Below are positions 8,433-17,222 of a stretch of DNA of 64,000 bases, piece by piece (position 1 is the first letter of the stretch; every line of letters starts with the position of its first letter). Below the pieces are notes generated by a model. That model was not told the origin of the DNA, ran no database searches, and was given only the letters and a program-made list of their open reading frames with translations. Made by a program: the position numbers and the translations under genes. Source of the stretch: an uncultured Clostridia bacterium (GTDB lineage Bacteria; Bacillota; Clostridia; UBA1381). The stretch spans positions 21,373 to 85,372 of the forward strand of contig CALXQE010000013.1 in assembly GCA_944390495.1 (NCBI GenBank). The letters are read 5' to 3'.

Positions 8433-9035
8433 TTGCTGGTTGATTTAAAACGTATAGTTGCATATATATGTCCGCTATGTTCAAACATATCGTCAAAATC
8501 ACTTTCAATATTTAGGTTTTCGGGAAATGATAAAGTTCATCTAATGTGTCCAACACACGGTTGTCATGAAACTTGTGTGTACATATCTCAAAGAGGTAAT
8601 AAATATAAACTTGATATTGAATGTCCGCTTTGCGGTGAAACACATTCATATACAATTTCAAAGGATAGTTTTTGGAATAAACCAATCATCACTTATAAAT
8701 GTCCGGTGGCTGGTATAGATATATTTTTTGCCGGCGAGCAGCATGAAGTAGAAAGAATTTTAGATGAAAATTCCGAGTTGTATTCTGATGTTATGGATGA
8801 TTTTGACGATGACGATTTATCTTTCAATCTTCTTTACGCAATGATTGAAAAAATCCATTCTTTAAAAGATGCGAATAATGTTTCATGCATGTGTGGCTGT
8901 GAAGATACAGAAATGAATATTATAAGCGGTAATATAATGCTTACATGTAAAAATTGCGGTAAATCTAAACTTATAGAAGCTACCGAAGAAAATCTTACAA
9001 GGCTTCTTAATGCACATGCAATAATAATTGGTTAA
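8433..9035 (+). CDS. Uncharacterised multi-zinc-ribbon protein upstream of fba
   Basis: A 200-residue protein I cannot assign to a named function. It contains several cysteine knuckles: CPLC near residue 13, CPTHGC near 40, CPLCGE near 63, CP near 90, CMCGC near 150 and CKNCG near 173, enough for two or three zinc ribbons. An acidic linker (DVMDDFDDDDL, about 123-133) separates the N-terminal and C-terminal zinc regions. No signal peptide or membrane segment is seen. The start is the TTG at 8433, well placed behind AGAAAGGCGTGAT. It is followed 50 bases later by fba on the same strand. Zinc ribbons of this kind often bind nucleic acid or a protein partner, but that is inference. Confidence 0.75.
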   Translation: MLVDLKRIVAYICPLCSNISSKSLSIFRFSGNDKVHLMCPTHGCHETCVYISQRGNKYKLDIECPLCGETHSYTISKDSFWNKPIITYKCPVAGIDIFFAGEQHEVERILDENSELYSDVMDDFDDDDLSFNLLYAMIEKIHSLKDANNVSCMCGCEDTEMNIISGNIMLTCKNCGKSKLIEATEENLTRLLNAHAIIIG

Positions 9036-9085
9036 TAAATAAAAAAATATATATTTATTAAATTATTTAAGGAGGAATTATAATT

Positions 9086-9949
9086 ATGTTAGTTTCAGCT
9101 ACCGAAATGTTAAACAAGGCTGTGGCAGGTAAATATGCTGTTGGTCAGTTTAACATAAACAATCTTGAATGGACAAAGGCAATTCTTACCACTGCACAGG
9201 AAAATAATTCACCTGTAATCCTTGGTGTTTCTGAGGGTGCAGGAAAATATATGACTGGTTTTAAAACAGTTGCTGCAATGGTAAAAGCAATGATTGAAGA
9301 ACTAAATATCACTGTTCCTGTTGCATTGCATCTTGACCACGGTTCTTACGACGGATGCTATAAATGTATCGAAGCAGGTTTTTCTTCTGTAATGTTTGAT
9401 GGCTCACACTTCCCTATCGACGAGAATGTAGCAAAAACTCAAGAACTTGTAAAAGTATGCCATGAAAAAGGCATCTCAATTGAAGCTGAAGTTGGTTCAA
9501 TCGGCGGCGAAGAAGATGGAGTTGTAGGTGCAGGCGAAATTGCAGATCCACAGGAATGTAAAAAAATAGCTGATCTTGGTGTTGATTTCCTTGCAGCTGG
9601 TATCGGTAATATACACGGTAAATATCCTGAAAATTGGAAAGGTCTTGACTTTGATGCATTAGCAAAAATTAAAGAACTTATCGGCGACCTTCCTCTTGTT
9701 CTTCATGGTGGAACTGGTATTCCGGCTGATATGATAAAAACTGCAATTTCTCTTGGCGTTGCTAAAATTAATGTAAATACAGAATGTCAGCTTTATTTCC
9801 AGGAAGCAACAAGAAAGTATATCGAAGCAGGTAAAGACCTTGAAGGTAAAGGTTTTGACCCAAGAAAACTTCTTGCACCAGGTACAGAAGCAATTAAAGT
9901 TATTGTTAAAGAGAAAATGGAACTTTTCGGTTCAATCAACAAAGCATAA
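9086..9949 (+). CDS. fba: Class II fructose-1,6-bisphosphate aldolase
   Basis: A 287-residue zinc aldolase that splits fructose 1,6-bisphosphate into dihydroxyacetone phosphate and glyceraldehyde 3-phosphate in glycolysis. Seen: LHLDHGSYDGCYKCIEAG (catalytic Asp and zinc His, about residue 80), EAEVGSIGGEEDG (zinc Glu), the zinc ligand in GNIHGKYP (about 178), LHGGTGIP (zinc His, about 208) and the phosphate-binding KINVNTE. The start is the ATG at 9086 behind AAGGAGGAA. The gene ends at a strong hairpin that overlaps the translation signals of the next gene. Confidence 0.97.
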   Translation: MLVSATEMLNKAVAGKYAVGQFNINNLEWTKAILTTAQENNSPVILGVSEGAGKYMTGFKTVAAMVKAMIEELNITVPVALHLDHGSYDGCYKCIEAGFSSVMFDGSHFPIDENVAKTQELVKVCHEKGISIEAEVGSIGGEEDGVVGAGEIADPQECKKIADLGVDFLAAGIGNIHGKYPENWKGLDFDALAKIKELIGDLPLVLHGGTGIPADMIKTAISLGVAKINVNTECQLYFQEATRKYIEAGKDLEGKGFDPRKLLAPGTEAIKVIVKEKMELFGSINKA

Positions 9950-9963
9950 TTTTGTAATAAAAC

Positions 9964-10000
9964 ACACCCTTTATCATACATTGATAAGGGGTGTATTTTT
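9964..10000 (+). terminator. fba terminator whose 3' arm is the next gene's ribosome site
   Basis: ACACCCTTTATCA (9964-9976) pairs with TGATAAGGGGTGT (9982-9994) through 13 pairs (one wobble) with a 5-base loop, followed by ATTTTT. The AAGGGGTG of the 3' arm is also the only Shine-Dalgarno candidate for the deacetylase ATG at 10001. Confidence 0.8.
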
Positions 10001-10864
10001 ATGTTTAAGAAACTAAAGTTATTTTCAATAGCATTATTTGTAGTTTTTATGTATTGTGGAATATTCAGTCTTTTATTCAGCGGTTTAAGTAATGATTCAG
10101 TTACAGTTAGTGTACAAGACGGCATTAAATTGCCCGTAATAATGTATCATAGCGTTTTAAAAGATAGCAATTTATCAGGTAAATATGTTATTACTCCTGA
10201 TACTTTAAAGGAAGATATATCATTTTTAATTAACAATGGCTACACCTTTGTGTCTGCACAAGAAATAATAGATTATGTATATTCTGATGGAAATCTTCCT
10301 GAAAAACCTGTCCTTTTAACGTTTGACGACGGTTTTTATAATACATACGGTTACGTTTTACCTATACTTAAAGAATATGATGCAAAAGCAATTATTTCAA
10401 TAGTAGGCAGTTACACTGATGAATATAGCGAAAGCAAAATAAAAAATCTAACTTATGGTTATATGAGTTGGAGCGAAGTATATGATATATTTTTAAGTAA
10501 TTACACAGAAGCAGCAAATCATTCTTACAATTTTCATTCTAATACAAACGGAAGAAACGGTTCAAAACGTAATAGTAATGAAAGTATCGAAGAATACAAA
10601 AAGATTTTTTTGGAAGATACAAAAAAGGCACAGGACGCTTTTTTAACCAAAACAGGTTTTGCTCCTAATGTATACACATACCCATTTGGTGCTTACAGTC
10701 CTGAAACAACAGATATTTTAAAAGAAATGAATTTTAAAATGAGTCTAACATGCAATGAAGGTATTAATGTAATAACAAAAGATCCTGACTCGCTATTTAT
10801 GATGAAGCGATATAACAGACCTAACGGTATAACATCAGAACAATTTTTTTCAAATATTCTTTAA
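10001..10864 (+). CDS. Secreted polysaccharide deacetylase family protein
   Basis: A 287-residue CE4/NodB-type protein with a signal anchor (about residues 7-29). Family motifs: VIMYHSV (about 47), the metal- and base-carrying LTFDDGFYNT (about 106), NHSYNFH (about 173) and TYPFGAYSPET (about 222). Such enzymes N-deacetylate peptidoglycan or other amino-sugar polymers outside the membrane. The start is the ATG at 10001; its ribosome site is buried in the preceding terminator hairpin. A sequence CATACATT at 9975-9982 matches a sigma-E -10 element, so mother-cell expression is possible but unproven. It is convergent with the S41 protease gene. Confidence 0.88.
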   Translation: MFKKLKLFSIALFVVFMYCGIFSLLFSGLSNDSVTVSVQDGIKLPVIMYHSVLKDSNLSGKYVITPDTLKEDISFLINNGYTFVSAQEIIDYVYSDGNLPEKPVLLTFDDGFYNTYGYVLPILKEYDAKAIISIVGSYTDEYSESKIKNLTYGYMSWSEVYDIFLSNYTEAANHSYNFHSNTNGRNGSKRNSNESIEEYKKIFLEDTKKAQDAFLTKTGFAPNVYTYPFGAYSPETTDILKEMNFKMSLTCNEGINVITKDPDSLFMMKRYNRPNGITSEQFFSNIL

Positions 10865-10867
10865 ATA

Positions 10868-10905
10868 AAAAAGGTGCGGAACTTTAAATATTCCACACCT
10901 TTTAT
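10868..10905. terminator. Bidirectional terminator between deacetylase and S41 protease genes
   Basis: AAAAGGTGCGGAA (10869-10881) pairs with TTCCACACCTTTT (10891-10903) with one mismatch and a 9-base AT loop; T runs lie on both strands. Confidence 0.85.
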
Positions 10906-10906
10906 C

Positions 10907-12370
10907 TTATTTTTCAGATGAACTTTTTCCTCCTGCCATTTCATAGGCTTTATCAAATTGATTGTCTTTTATAACTTTTATTTGCGAAAATAATTCATCT
11001 ATTTTCTTTTGCGTTGCTACATCAAGTATGCCGTATGAAAAAATATCGTTTGATTTTTGAAAATTAGATATAATTTCCTTAAAATCCTCTGTCATTATAT
11101 TACTGCTTGTTTCACCATTATATATTCCCATTATAGAAAAACGTTCTTTTGCTGCAATGACATTATCAGATGAATTACCAAGGGAAACATTTGTTTTAAA
11201 ATCAAATGCTGCTAAATCAGAATCATCAATATTAACTTCTTCATTTTCAATTTGCACGTCAGGTGTTAATCCTATATGATTTATTTCATGACCATTTCGT
11301 GTTATGTATTGACCTATTGTAAGTTTAAATGCCATTCCATTATCAAGTTTAAACTGATTTTGAATTACAGCCTTGCCGTATGTTGTTGTACCTATCAACT
11401 GTCCGCATTCACTATCCTGTATAGCACTTGCAAGAATTTCAGCAGCAGAAGCTGTATTCTCATTAACAAGAACAAAAAAATCAAATTCTTTAGTTTCAAG
11501 ATCAGAGTTAAATGTTATATCATATTGTGAATCTCTGTATTTTACGTCTATAATTTTTCCCTTTGGTGCAATTTGTTTTGCTGCCTCCACAGCAGTCGCA
11601 ACTACACCACCGGGATTATTTCTTAAATCAAGAATAATATTTTTTACGTTGTTTTCTCTCATCAGATTTAATGCTTCTGTAAATTCTTTAGAAGTATTTA
11701 AATCAAACGAAGTGATTTGTATATATCCTATATTACCCTCTAAAACAGCTTCAAGCACAGTATCTTCATGCAGAGAAACTCGTGTTGTTATAAGCTCAAT
11801 TTCTTCACCATCTCTAAGTACAGTGATTTTTACAGTAGTATTTTCTTCACCAATAATATGTTCACGAACTTTATCAATTGATAAGCCGGTCATATCTTTA
11901 CCATCTACTTTGTAAATTTTATCACCTATTTTAAATCCTGCTTTTTCAGCTTTGCTGTCTTCTTCTGCAAATCCTGTTATTTCTACATAATCATTTTCTT
12001 TTTGTGTCATTGTAACACCAATACCGTAAAAGGTGTGACTAAGTTCATCTTGAAACTGCTTATATTCCTCAGCAGTATAAAATTCACTGTAATCATCCAT
12101 ACTGCTCAAAGTTGATTTTAATAATTCTATAAGTAATGGCTCATTATTTTCAAGAAGTTTTGATATACCCTGTGCCATTATTTCATCTTTTGTATATGAA
12201 TCATCAATATATAAATCACAAATATATTGAGCTATTTTATCAAAAGCATAATATTCACCACTATAAACAACTTCTTCTGTTTGTTCTTCCGTATTTTCAG
12301 CATAAACACTGCATGGAACAATTAGTAAAACTGCTGTCAAAACAGTTATAATTAATTTATTAAATTTCAT
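10907..12370 (-). CDS. Secreted S41 (CtpA-type) carboxy-terminal processing protease
   Basis: 487 residues: signal peptide (about 1-24, ending CSVYAEN), a PDZ domain (about 110-190: YVEITGFAEEDSKAEKAGF) and an S41 protease domain with the catalytic Ser in NENTASAAEILASA and the Lys in TTYGKAVIQ. The C-terminal 100 residues resemble a peptidoglycan-binding type 1 fold but the match is weak. It probably trims wall-associated proteins or peptidoglycan hydrolases. The ATG overlaps the stop of the DUF1934 gene (ATGA), so it is the last gene of the ddl-murI-DUF1934 wall operon. A second S41 protease lies at 45995-47203. Confidence 0.92.
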   Translation of the reverse strand: MKFNKLIITVLTAVLLIVPCSVYAENTEEQTEEVVYSGEYYAFDKIAQYICDLYIDDSYTKDEIMAQGISKLLENNEPLLIELLKSTLSSMDDYSEFYTAEEYKQFQDELSHTFYGIGVTMTQKENDYVEITGFAEEDSKAEKAGFKIGDKIYKVDGKDMTGLSIDKVREHIIGEENTTVKITVLRDGEEIELITTRVSLHEDTVLEAVLEGNIGYIQITSFDLNTSKEFTEALNLMRENNVKNIILDLRNNPGGVVATAVEAAKQIAPKGKIIDVKYRDSQYDITFNSDLETKEFDFFVLVNENTASAAEILASAIQDSECGQLIGTTTYGKAVIQNQFKLDNGMAFKLTIGQYITRNGHEINHIGLTPDVQIENEEVNIDDSDLAAFDFKTNVSLGNSSDNVIAAKERFSIMGIYNGETSSNIMTEDFKEIISNFQKSNDIFSYGILDVATQKKIDELFSQIKVIKDNQFDKAYEMAGGKSSSEK

Positions 12371-12801
12371 GCTGTCACCTTCTTATTTACAGTTATAATC
12401 ATATCGTTAAAGTATTTTTCCCCCTGCACAGAAAGAGTATAAACAATTTCTATCTTACCGCCGTTCTCGGAAAGATTTGAATTTATACGTTGTGTTTCAA
12501 TTTCCATTTCGACACAGCCGTAAGGCAGGTGATACATAAAACTGTGTTTTCTATCCGTTCTGTATGTCATTGATGAATTTACACTGCCTTTTCTTTTTAT
12601 AAGAATCTCATTACCATCAATTTTTATAATTGATGAAATAACATCTCCATCGTTTTCTGTTTTATAAGTTATATATTGTTTTCCGTTTTTTTCGTGATAA
12701 TCACCATAAGCAACTTCCTTTATTACATCAGTTTCTGTGTCAATAGTTTGCTTATTTTTAATAACGATACGATATTCTTTATCAGTATTTTTCAATGTCA
12801 A
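12367..12801 (-). CDS. DUF1934 (YwiB-like) beta-barrel protein
   Basis: A 144-residue protein of the DUF1934 family, whose known structure is a small calycin-like barrel without an assigned function. Typical features are the alternating beta strands and the central YGDYHEKNGKQYITYK. No signal peptide. Its start overlaps the end of murI by 20 bases and its stop overlaps the S41 start by 4, so it is translated as part of a wall-synthesis operon. The context suggests a link to envelope or regulation, which is inference only. Confidence 0.8.
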   Translation of the reverse strand: MTLKNTDKEYRIVIKNKQTIDTETDVIKEVAYGDYHEKNGKQYITYKTENDGDVISSIIKIDGNEILIKRKGSVNSSMTYRTDRKHSFMYHLPYGCVEMEIETQRINSNLSENGGKIEIVYTLSVQGEKYFNDMIITVNKKVTA

Positions 12802-13591
12802 TCTTATTCACCTGTCCGTTAATTTCTCTTTCAAGGAATATTCCACCAAGTTCTTCAAAACTTGATACATCATCACTTACATAGTATCTATATTGGTTTT
12901 CATCAATTACTGCACTATGTGACATTTCATCATCAAGTTTCTTTTTTAGGTACTTTGCAACCTCAGCACCGGAATTAATAAGCACAACATTATTACCCAT
13001 ATATTCCTGTATAACTTTCTCTAAAAGAGGATAGTGGGTACATCCTAAAATAAGTGTATCTACACCCTCATTTCTAATATCCTCAAGATATTCTTCAACA
13101 ATTAATTTTGTAACCGGCGAATCAAAATAACCATTTTCTACCAATGGTACAAACATAGGACATGCTTTTGAATAAACTTTCATATCTCTGTCATATTCCT
13201 TTATTTGCTTTTCATATTCACCGCTTTTTATTGTGCCCGATGTACCAATAACGCCTATTTTTTTATTTTTTGTAGCTCTCACTGCCGCATAAACTGCAGC
13301 ATCAATAACGCCAACAATAGGAATATCAAATTCATTTTTAATCATTGGAAGAGCAGCAGATGATGCAGTACCACATGCTATAACGATAACTTTAACATCA
13401 AAAGTTTGAAGAAAACGAATGTCTCCCCTTGTGTATTTTAAAATAGTTTCTCTTGAACGTGTACCGTATGGAACACGTCCTGTATCTCCGAAATATATTA
13501 TGTTTTCATTTGGTAGTTCATTCATTATCTGCTTTACAGCAGTAAGTCCTCCAAGTCCTGAATCAAAAACGCCTATACTCTTGTTATTCAT
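12782..13591 (-). CDS. murI: Glutamate racemase
   Basis: A 269-residue cofactor-independent racemase making D-glutamate for peptidoglycan. The Asp of VFDSGLGGLT (residue 10), the two catalytic cysteines in IACGTASSA (Cys73) and LGCTHYPLL (Cys184), and FGDTGRVPYG are present. The residue after Cys73 is Gly rather than the Asn of the common CNTA motif; other clostridial racemases appear to share this, so it is probably still active. The start is the ATG at 13591, one base after the ddl stop with only a weak AGAGAG ribosome site, pointing to coupling with ddl. Confidence 0.95.
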   Translation of the reverse strand: MNNKSIGVFDSGLGGLTAVKQIMNELPNENIIYFGDTGRVPYGTRSRETILKYTRGDIRFLQTFDVKVIVIACGTASSAALPMIKNEFDIPIVGVIDAAVYAAVRATKNKKIGVIGTSGTIKSGEYEKQIKEYDRDMKVYSKACPMFVPLVENGYFDSPVTKLIVEEYLEDIRNEGVDTLILGCTHYPLLEKVIQEYMGNNVVLINSGAEVAKYLKKKLDDEMSHSAVIDENQYRYYVSDDVSSFEELGGIFLEREINGQVNKIDIEKY

Positions 13592-13592
13592 A

Positions 13593-14651
13593 TTATCTTA
13601 CTCTCTTTTCCGCAAGCTCAATAAGTCTATCCAAAAGCTCACTATATTCAATACCTACAGCACCCCAAAGTTTAGGATACATACTGATATTCGTAAATCC
13701 AGGTAAGGTATTTATTTCATTAAGAATAACACTTCCGTCACTATGCTTAACAAAGAAATCCACCCTTGAAAGTCCTGCACCGTCAAGTGATTTAAATGCT
13801 TTAACGGCATATTCTCGTATCTTCTCAATAGTTTCATTAGGTAAATCTGCCGGAATTTGAAGTTTTGTTGAATTATCATTATATTTAGCATCAAAATCAT
13901 AAAATTCCACTGTCGGCATAATTTCTCCAACTGTTGCTGCTTTGGGATCTTCGTTTCCAAGTATTGCACATTCTACTTCATGACCATCTATATTTTCTTC
14001 TACTAATATTTTTCTGTCAAACTTTGCAGCATTTTCAAGTGCTGCCTTTAGTTCACTTCTGTCGTGAGCCTTACCAACACCAACCGATGAACCTGTTCTT
14101 GCCGGTTTTACAAAACAAGGATAACCAAGTTTTCTTTCGATTTCATCCATTTTTTCTTCATAGTTATCCGTTCTGTTTACAACAACCCAATCCGCTTGAG
14201 GTATACCTGCACTTGCAAAAACTATTTTTGATGATGTTTTGTCCATACCATTTGCAGATGCCATTACACCCATTCCAACATAAGGAATACCTGAAAGCTC
14301 AAAAAGTCCCTGTATTGTACCATCTTCACCAAATTCACCATGCAGTACAGGAAAAATTACATCAGGATTAATTTTTGTTATTCTACCTTCATCAAAGACA
14401 ATAATTGCTTTATCTTGTGCATCGGGTGATAAAATTGCCTTCTTCTTGTTATCAGAGTCATTCTCCCAGTCACCGTTTTCTATTTTACCATAGTCGCCGG
14501 TATATAAATACCACGCACCATTCTTTGTTATACCAATCACTGAAATGTTATATTTATTTTTATCAAGGTTATTTAAAACCGATGTTACTGATTTTCTTGA
14601 AATGTTGTGTTCCGGTGATTGTCCGCCGAAAATAACACATAATTCTTTCAT
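13593..14651 (-). CDS. ddl: D-alanine--D-alanine ligase
   Basis: A 352-residue ATP-grasp ligase joining two D-alanines for peptidoglycan precursors. Seen: GGQSPEHNIS (N-terminal substrate site, about residue 9), HGEFGEDGTIQG, the ATP-binding PCFVKPARTGSSVGVGKA, VECAILGN, and RVDFFVKHSDGSVILNEINT (metal and Mg-ATP site). It is the first gene of an operon ddl-murI-DUF1934-S41 protease. The start is the ATG at 14651, 9 bases after AGGAGTGA. The larger insert (352 residues) is common to Ddl enzymes of Gram-positive bacteria; D-Lac or D-Ser specificity cannot be excluded by eye. Confidence 0.95.
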   Translation of the reverse strand: MKELCVIFGGQSPEHNISRKSVTSVLNNLDKNKYNISVIGITKNGAWYLYTGDYGKIENGDWENDSDNKKKAILSPDAQDKAIIVFDEGRITKINPDVIFPVLHGEFGEDGTIQGLFELSGIPYVGMGVMASANGMDKTSSKIVFASAGIPQADWVVVNRTDNYEEKMDEIERKLGYPCFVKPARTGSSVGVGKAHDRSELKAALENAAKFDRKILVEENIDGHEVECAILGNEDPKAATVGEIMPTVEFYDFDAKYNDNSTKLQIPADLPNETIEKIREYAVKAFKSLDGAGLSRVDFFVKHSDGSVILNEINTLPGFTNISMYPKLWGAVGIEYSELLDRLIELAEKRVR

Positions 14652-14682
14652 TATGTAATCACTCCTAAAACTTTATATATTT

Positions 14683-14711
14683 ATAATACCTTTTTTAATA
14701 TAAAAATTCAA
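14683..14711 (-). promoter_or_regulatory. Sigma-A promoter of the ddl-murI operon
   Basis: Minus strand: TTGAAT (14711-14706), 17-bp spacer, TATTAT (14688-14683), about 31 bases before the ddl ATG. Confidence 0.7.
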
Positions 14712-14739
14712 GCCTTATACGACAAATTTAATCAAAAGT

Positions 14740-15651
14740 TTATTTTTTTCTAAGTTTTTCAAGTATGTTCCCAAAATACTCAGGTATTTCGCTTGTAAAT
14801 TCCATCATTTGACCTGTTTTCGGATGAATAAAACCAATTGTCTTTGCATGAAGAAGCTGACCCTTTAAACTGAATTTTTCTTTTTTTAATCCATATAAAG
14901 GATCTCCAACTATGCTATGACCTATTGATGCCATGTGTACTCTTATTTGATGAGTTCTTCCGGTTTCTAAAACGCATTCGACAAGTGTATATTGTCCAAA
15001 TCGTTCCAGCACACGAAAATGTGTAATCGCTTCACGACCACCTATTACAACAGCCATTTTTTTTCTGTCTGACGGATTTCTGCCTATTGGCTTGTTAATT
15101 ATACCTGTATCTTCTTTTATATTCCCGTTTACAAGTGCTATATATTTTCTCATAGCTTTGCGTTCTTTTAGCTGATCTGAAAGCTTTAAATGTGACTCAT
15201 TATTTTTTGCGCAAATAATCAGTCCCGATGTATCCTTATCAATTCTATGTACAATTCCTGGACGAATTACACCGTTTATAGCTGATAATGAATCACCGCA
15301 GTGATACATAAGTCCGTTCACCATTGTGCCGTTTTCGTTACCCGGTGCAGGATGTACACACATACCCTGTGGTTTATTTATAACAATAACATCATTGTCT
15401 TCATATACGATGTTAAGTGTAATATTTTCAGGTTTTGCCGCAAGTTCCTTAGGAGGCGGCAAATTTATAGTAATTTCTTCATTTCCTGTTATCTTATATT
15501 TTTTCTCAACTTGTTTTTCATTTACTGTGACTAAACCGTCTTCACATAGTTTAGCCGCATAGCTCCTTGAAATATCAGAGTTATCAGCAATAAATTTATC
15601 AAGTCTTTCTCCTTTATTTTCAATGGTCGAATTAATTATTACTTTTTGCAT
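14740..15651 (-). CDS. RluD-family 23S rRNA pseudouridine synthase
   Basis: 303 residues: an N-terminal S4 RNA-binding domain (about 10-70: RLDKFIADNSDISRSYAAKL) and a catalytic domain with the hallmark HRIDKDTSGLII (catalytic Asp), INKPQGMCVHPA and GRTHQIRVHMA. It converts uridines in large-subunit rRNA to pseudouridine. The start is the ATG at 15651, 6 bases after AAGAGG; an ATG at 15669 lacks a ribosome site. The 5' end overlaps the lspA stop by 20 bases, the same lspA-rluD order seen in many Firmicutes. Assignment to RluD rather than RluA or RluC is by synteny. Confidence 0.92.
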   Translation of the reverse strand: MQKVIINSTIENKGERLDKFIADNSDISRSYAAKLCEDGLVTVNEKQVEKKYKITGNEEITINLPPPKELAAKPENITLNIVYEDNDVIVINKPQGMCVHPAPGNENGTMVNGLMYHCGDSLSAINGVIRPGIVHRIDKDTSGLIICAKNNESHLKLSDQLKERKAMRKYIALVNGNIKEDTGIINKPIGRNPSDRKKMAVVIGGREAITHFRVLERFGQYTLVECVLETGRTHQIRVHMASIGHSIVGDPLYGLKKEKFSLKGQLLHAKTIGFIHPKTGQMMEFTSEIPEYFGNILEKLRKK

Positions 15652-16099
15652 TGTTATCCTCTTTATCAAACCAAATAAAATAAATAACTAAAAGTGCCGC
15701 ACCTACCGTTATAGCTATGTCAGCAAGATTAAATACAGGAAAATCTATAAAAGACGTACTTATATAATCAACAACATATCCATGACAAATTCTGTCTATC
15801 GCATTACCGGCAGCACCTCCAAACATCATCGCAAGTGATGTACATAAAAGTTTGTGCTGTGGTTTTTTCCATCTCCAGTATATAGCAACCACAATGCAAA
15901 ATATAATAGAAATTAAACTCAGCAGAACTCTGTTACCTGAAAGTATAGAAAAAGCAGCTCCTCTGTTTTGCACATATGTTATATCTATCAAATTAAAAAT
16001 TGAAAATGCAATTTCGCCTATTTGCACTCCTGATACTATAAAATATTTTATAAACTGATCAGCTATTACTATTAATGCCACTAATAAAAACCAAATCAT
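15632..16099 (-). CDS. lspA: Lipoprotein signal peptidase II
   Basis: A 155-residue aspartic protease with four transmembrane helices that cleaves signal peptides of diacylglyceryl-modified prolipoproteins. Signature motifs: VQNRGAAFS, GNAIDRICHGYVVDYI (first catalytic Asp) and FNLADIAI (second catalytic Asp). The start is the ATG at 16099, 6 bases after GGAGAAA and one base after the aroB stop. It overlaps rluD. Confidence 0.96.
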   Translation of the reverse strand: MIWFLLVALIVIADQFIKYFIVSGVQIGEIAFSIFNLIDITYVQNRGAAFSILSGNRVLLSLISIIFCIVVAIYWRWKKPQHKLLCTSLAMMFGGAAGNAIDRICHGYVVDYISTSFIDFPVFNLADIAITVGAALLVIYFIWFDKEDNNAKSNN

Positions 16100-16100
16100 A

Positions 16101-17189
16101 CTATTTCTCCTGCTGGGATATATATTCTAATGCTGCAAAAATCTCTTCCTTAATTACATCATTTTTCTGCACCACTTCGCCAATACTTACCGGCAAAACA
16201 AATTTTAACTTGCCATCAAGCTTTTTCTTATCTTTTTGCATAAATTCAAAAACTACATCAAGTGATGGAAGTTTCACCTTTGTTTTAAACCCATACATTT
16301 TAAGTATATGTTCAATTCTATGTAAAGTGTCATTTGTTATATATCCTCTATTTAAAGCAATAAATGATGCACCTATCATACCAAGCCCAACACATTCACC
16401 ATGTGTCATTTTAAAGTTGTATGCTGATTCTATGGCATGTCCTATTGTGTGTCCAAAATTTAAATTTGCACGAAGCCCTGTTTCTCTTTCATCTTTTATT
16501 ACAACATCAGCCTTTATTGAACAATTTGTTTTATCCATATTTATAAGAGTTTCACTGTCAAGCTCTTTTATATTCTCAACATTTTTTTCAAGATATTCAA
16601 AAAAACAGCTGTCACTAATTATTCCATGCTTTATTACTTCTCCCATTCCTGAAACAAATTGTTCTTTCGGAAGAGTTTTTAAAGTTGTAACATTCATATA
16701 TACAAGTTTTGGCTGATGAAATGCTCCTAAAATATTTTTTCCGTCCATAAAATCAATGCCTGTTTTTCCGCCTACTGAACTATCAGACTGAGATAAAAGA
16801 GTTGTGGGTATTTGAATAAAATCAATACCTCTCATATATATTGCAGCGGCAAATCCGGCCATATCACCTACAACACCTCCGCCTAATGCAACAATCATAC
16901 TTTTCCTGTCCATTTTATGCTCCATACATGCACGGCAAATTCCCAGGATTGTATCCATTGTTTTGTTTTCTTCACCTGCGTCAAAAATATAAATATGACT
17001 ATCATATCCGTTATTTTGAAAAATTGTATTTACCTCATCGCCATACAGTTCTGCAACATTACTGTCTGTTACAATCAAAATTTTTTTTTGAACATTTATT
17101 TCTTCTAAGCATTTAGGCAAATGTAAAAAACTATCAGATATAATTATATCGTAGGATTTTTCACCTAAATCAACAAACAACTTATCCAT
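16101..17189 (-). CDS. aroB: 3-dehydroquinate synthase
   Basis: A 362-residue NAD- and Zn-dependent enzyme turning DAHP into 3-dehydroquinate, step two of the shikimate pathway. Seen: GGGVVGDMAGFAAA (NAD-binding, about residue 104), IPTTLLSQSDSSVGGKTG, GMGEVIKHGI (zinc Glu), LNFGHTIGHAIE and THGECVGLGM (zinc His). It is located between tsaD and lspA in one minus-strand run. Upstream there are two copies, 18 bases apart, of GGACACTAAA or GGGACACTAAA; only the nearer one is placed to act as ribosome site. The last shikimate enzymes are elsewhere; aroA lies at 28.5 kb. Confidence 0.96.
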   Translation of the reverse strand: MDKLFVDLGEKSYDIIISDSFLHLPKCLEEINVQKKILIVTDSNVAELYGDEVNTIFQNNGYDSHIYIFDAGEENKTMDTILGICRACMEHKMDRKSMIVALGGGVVGDMAGFAAAIYMRGIDFIQIPTTLLSQSDSSVGGKTGIDFMDGKNILGAFHQPKLVYMNVTTLKTLPKEQFVSGMGEVIKHGIISDSCFFEYLEKNVENIKELDSETLINMDKTNCSIKADVVIKDERETGLRANLNFGHTIGHAIESAYNFKMTHGECVGLGMIGASFIALNRGYITNDTLHRIEHILKMYGFKTKVKLPSLDVVFEFMQKDKKKLDGKLKFVLPVSIGEVVQKNDVIKEEIFAALEYISQQEK

Positions 17190-17222
17190 ATATTTAGTGT
17201 CCCTTTCTTTTTTAGTGTCCTT

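Noticed and set aside
9036..9085. AT-rich inverted repeat in front of fba
   Set aside because: It consists of A and T only and is expected by chance in such DNA.
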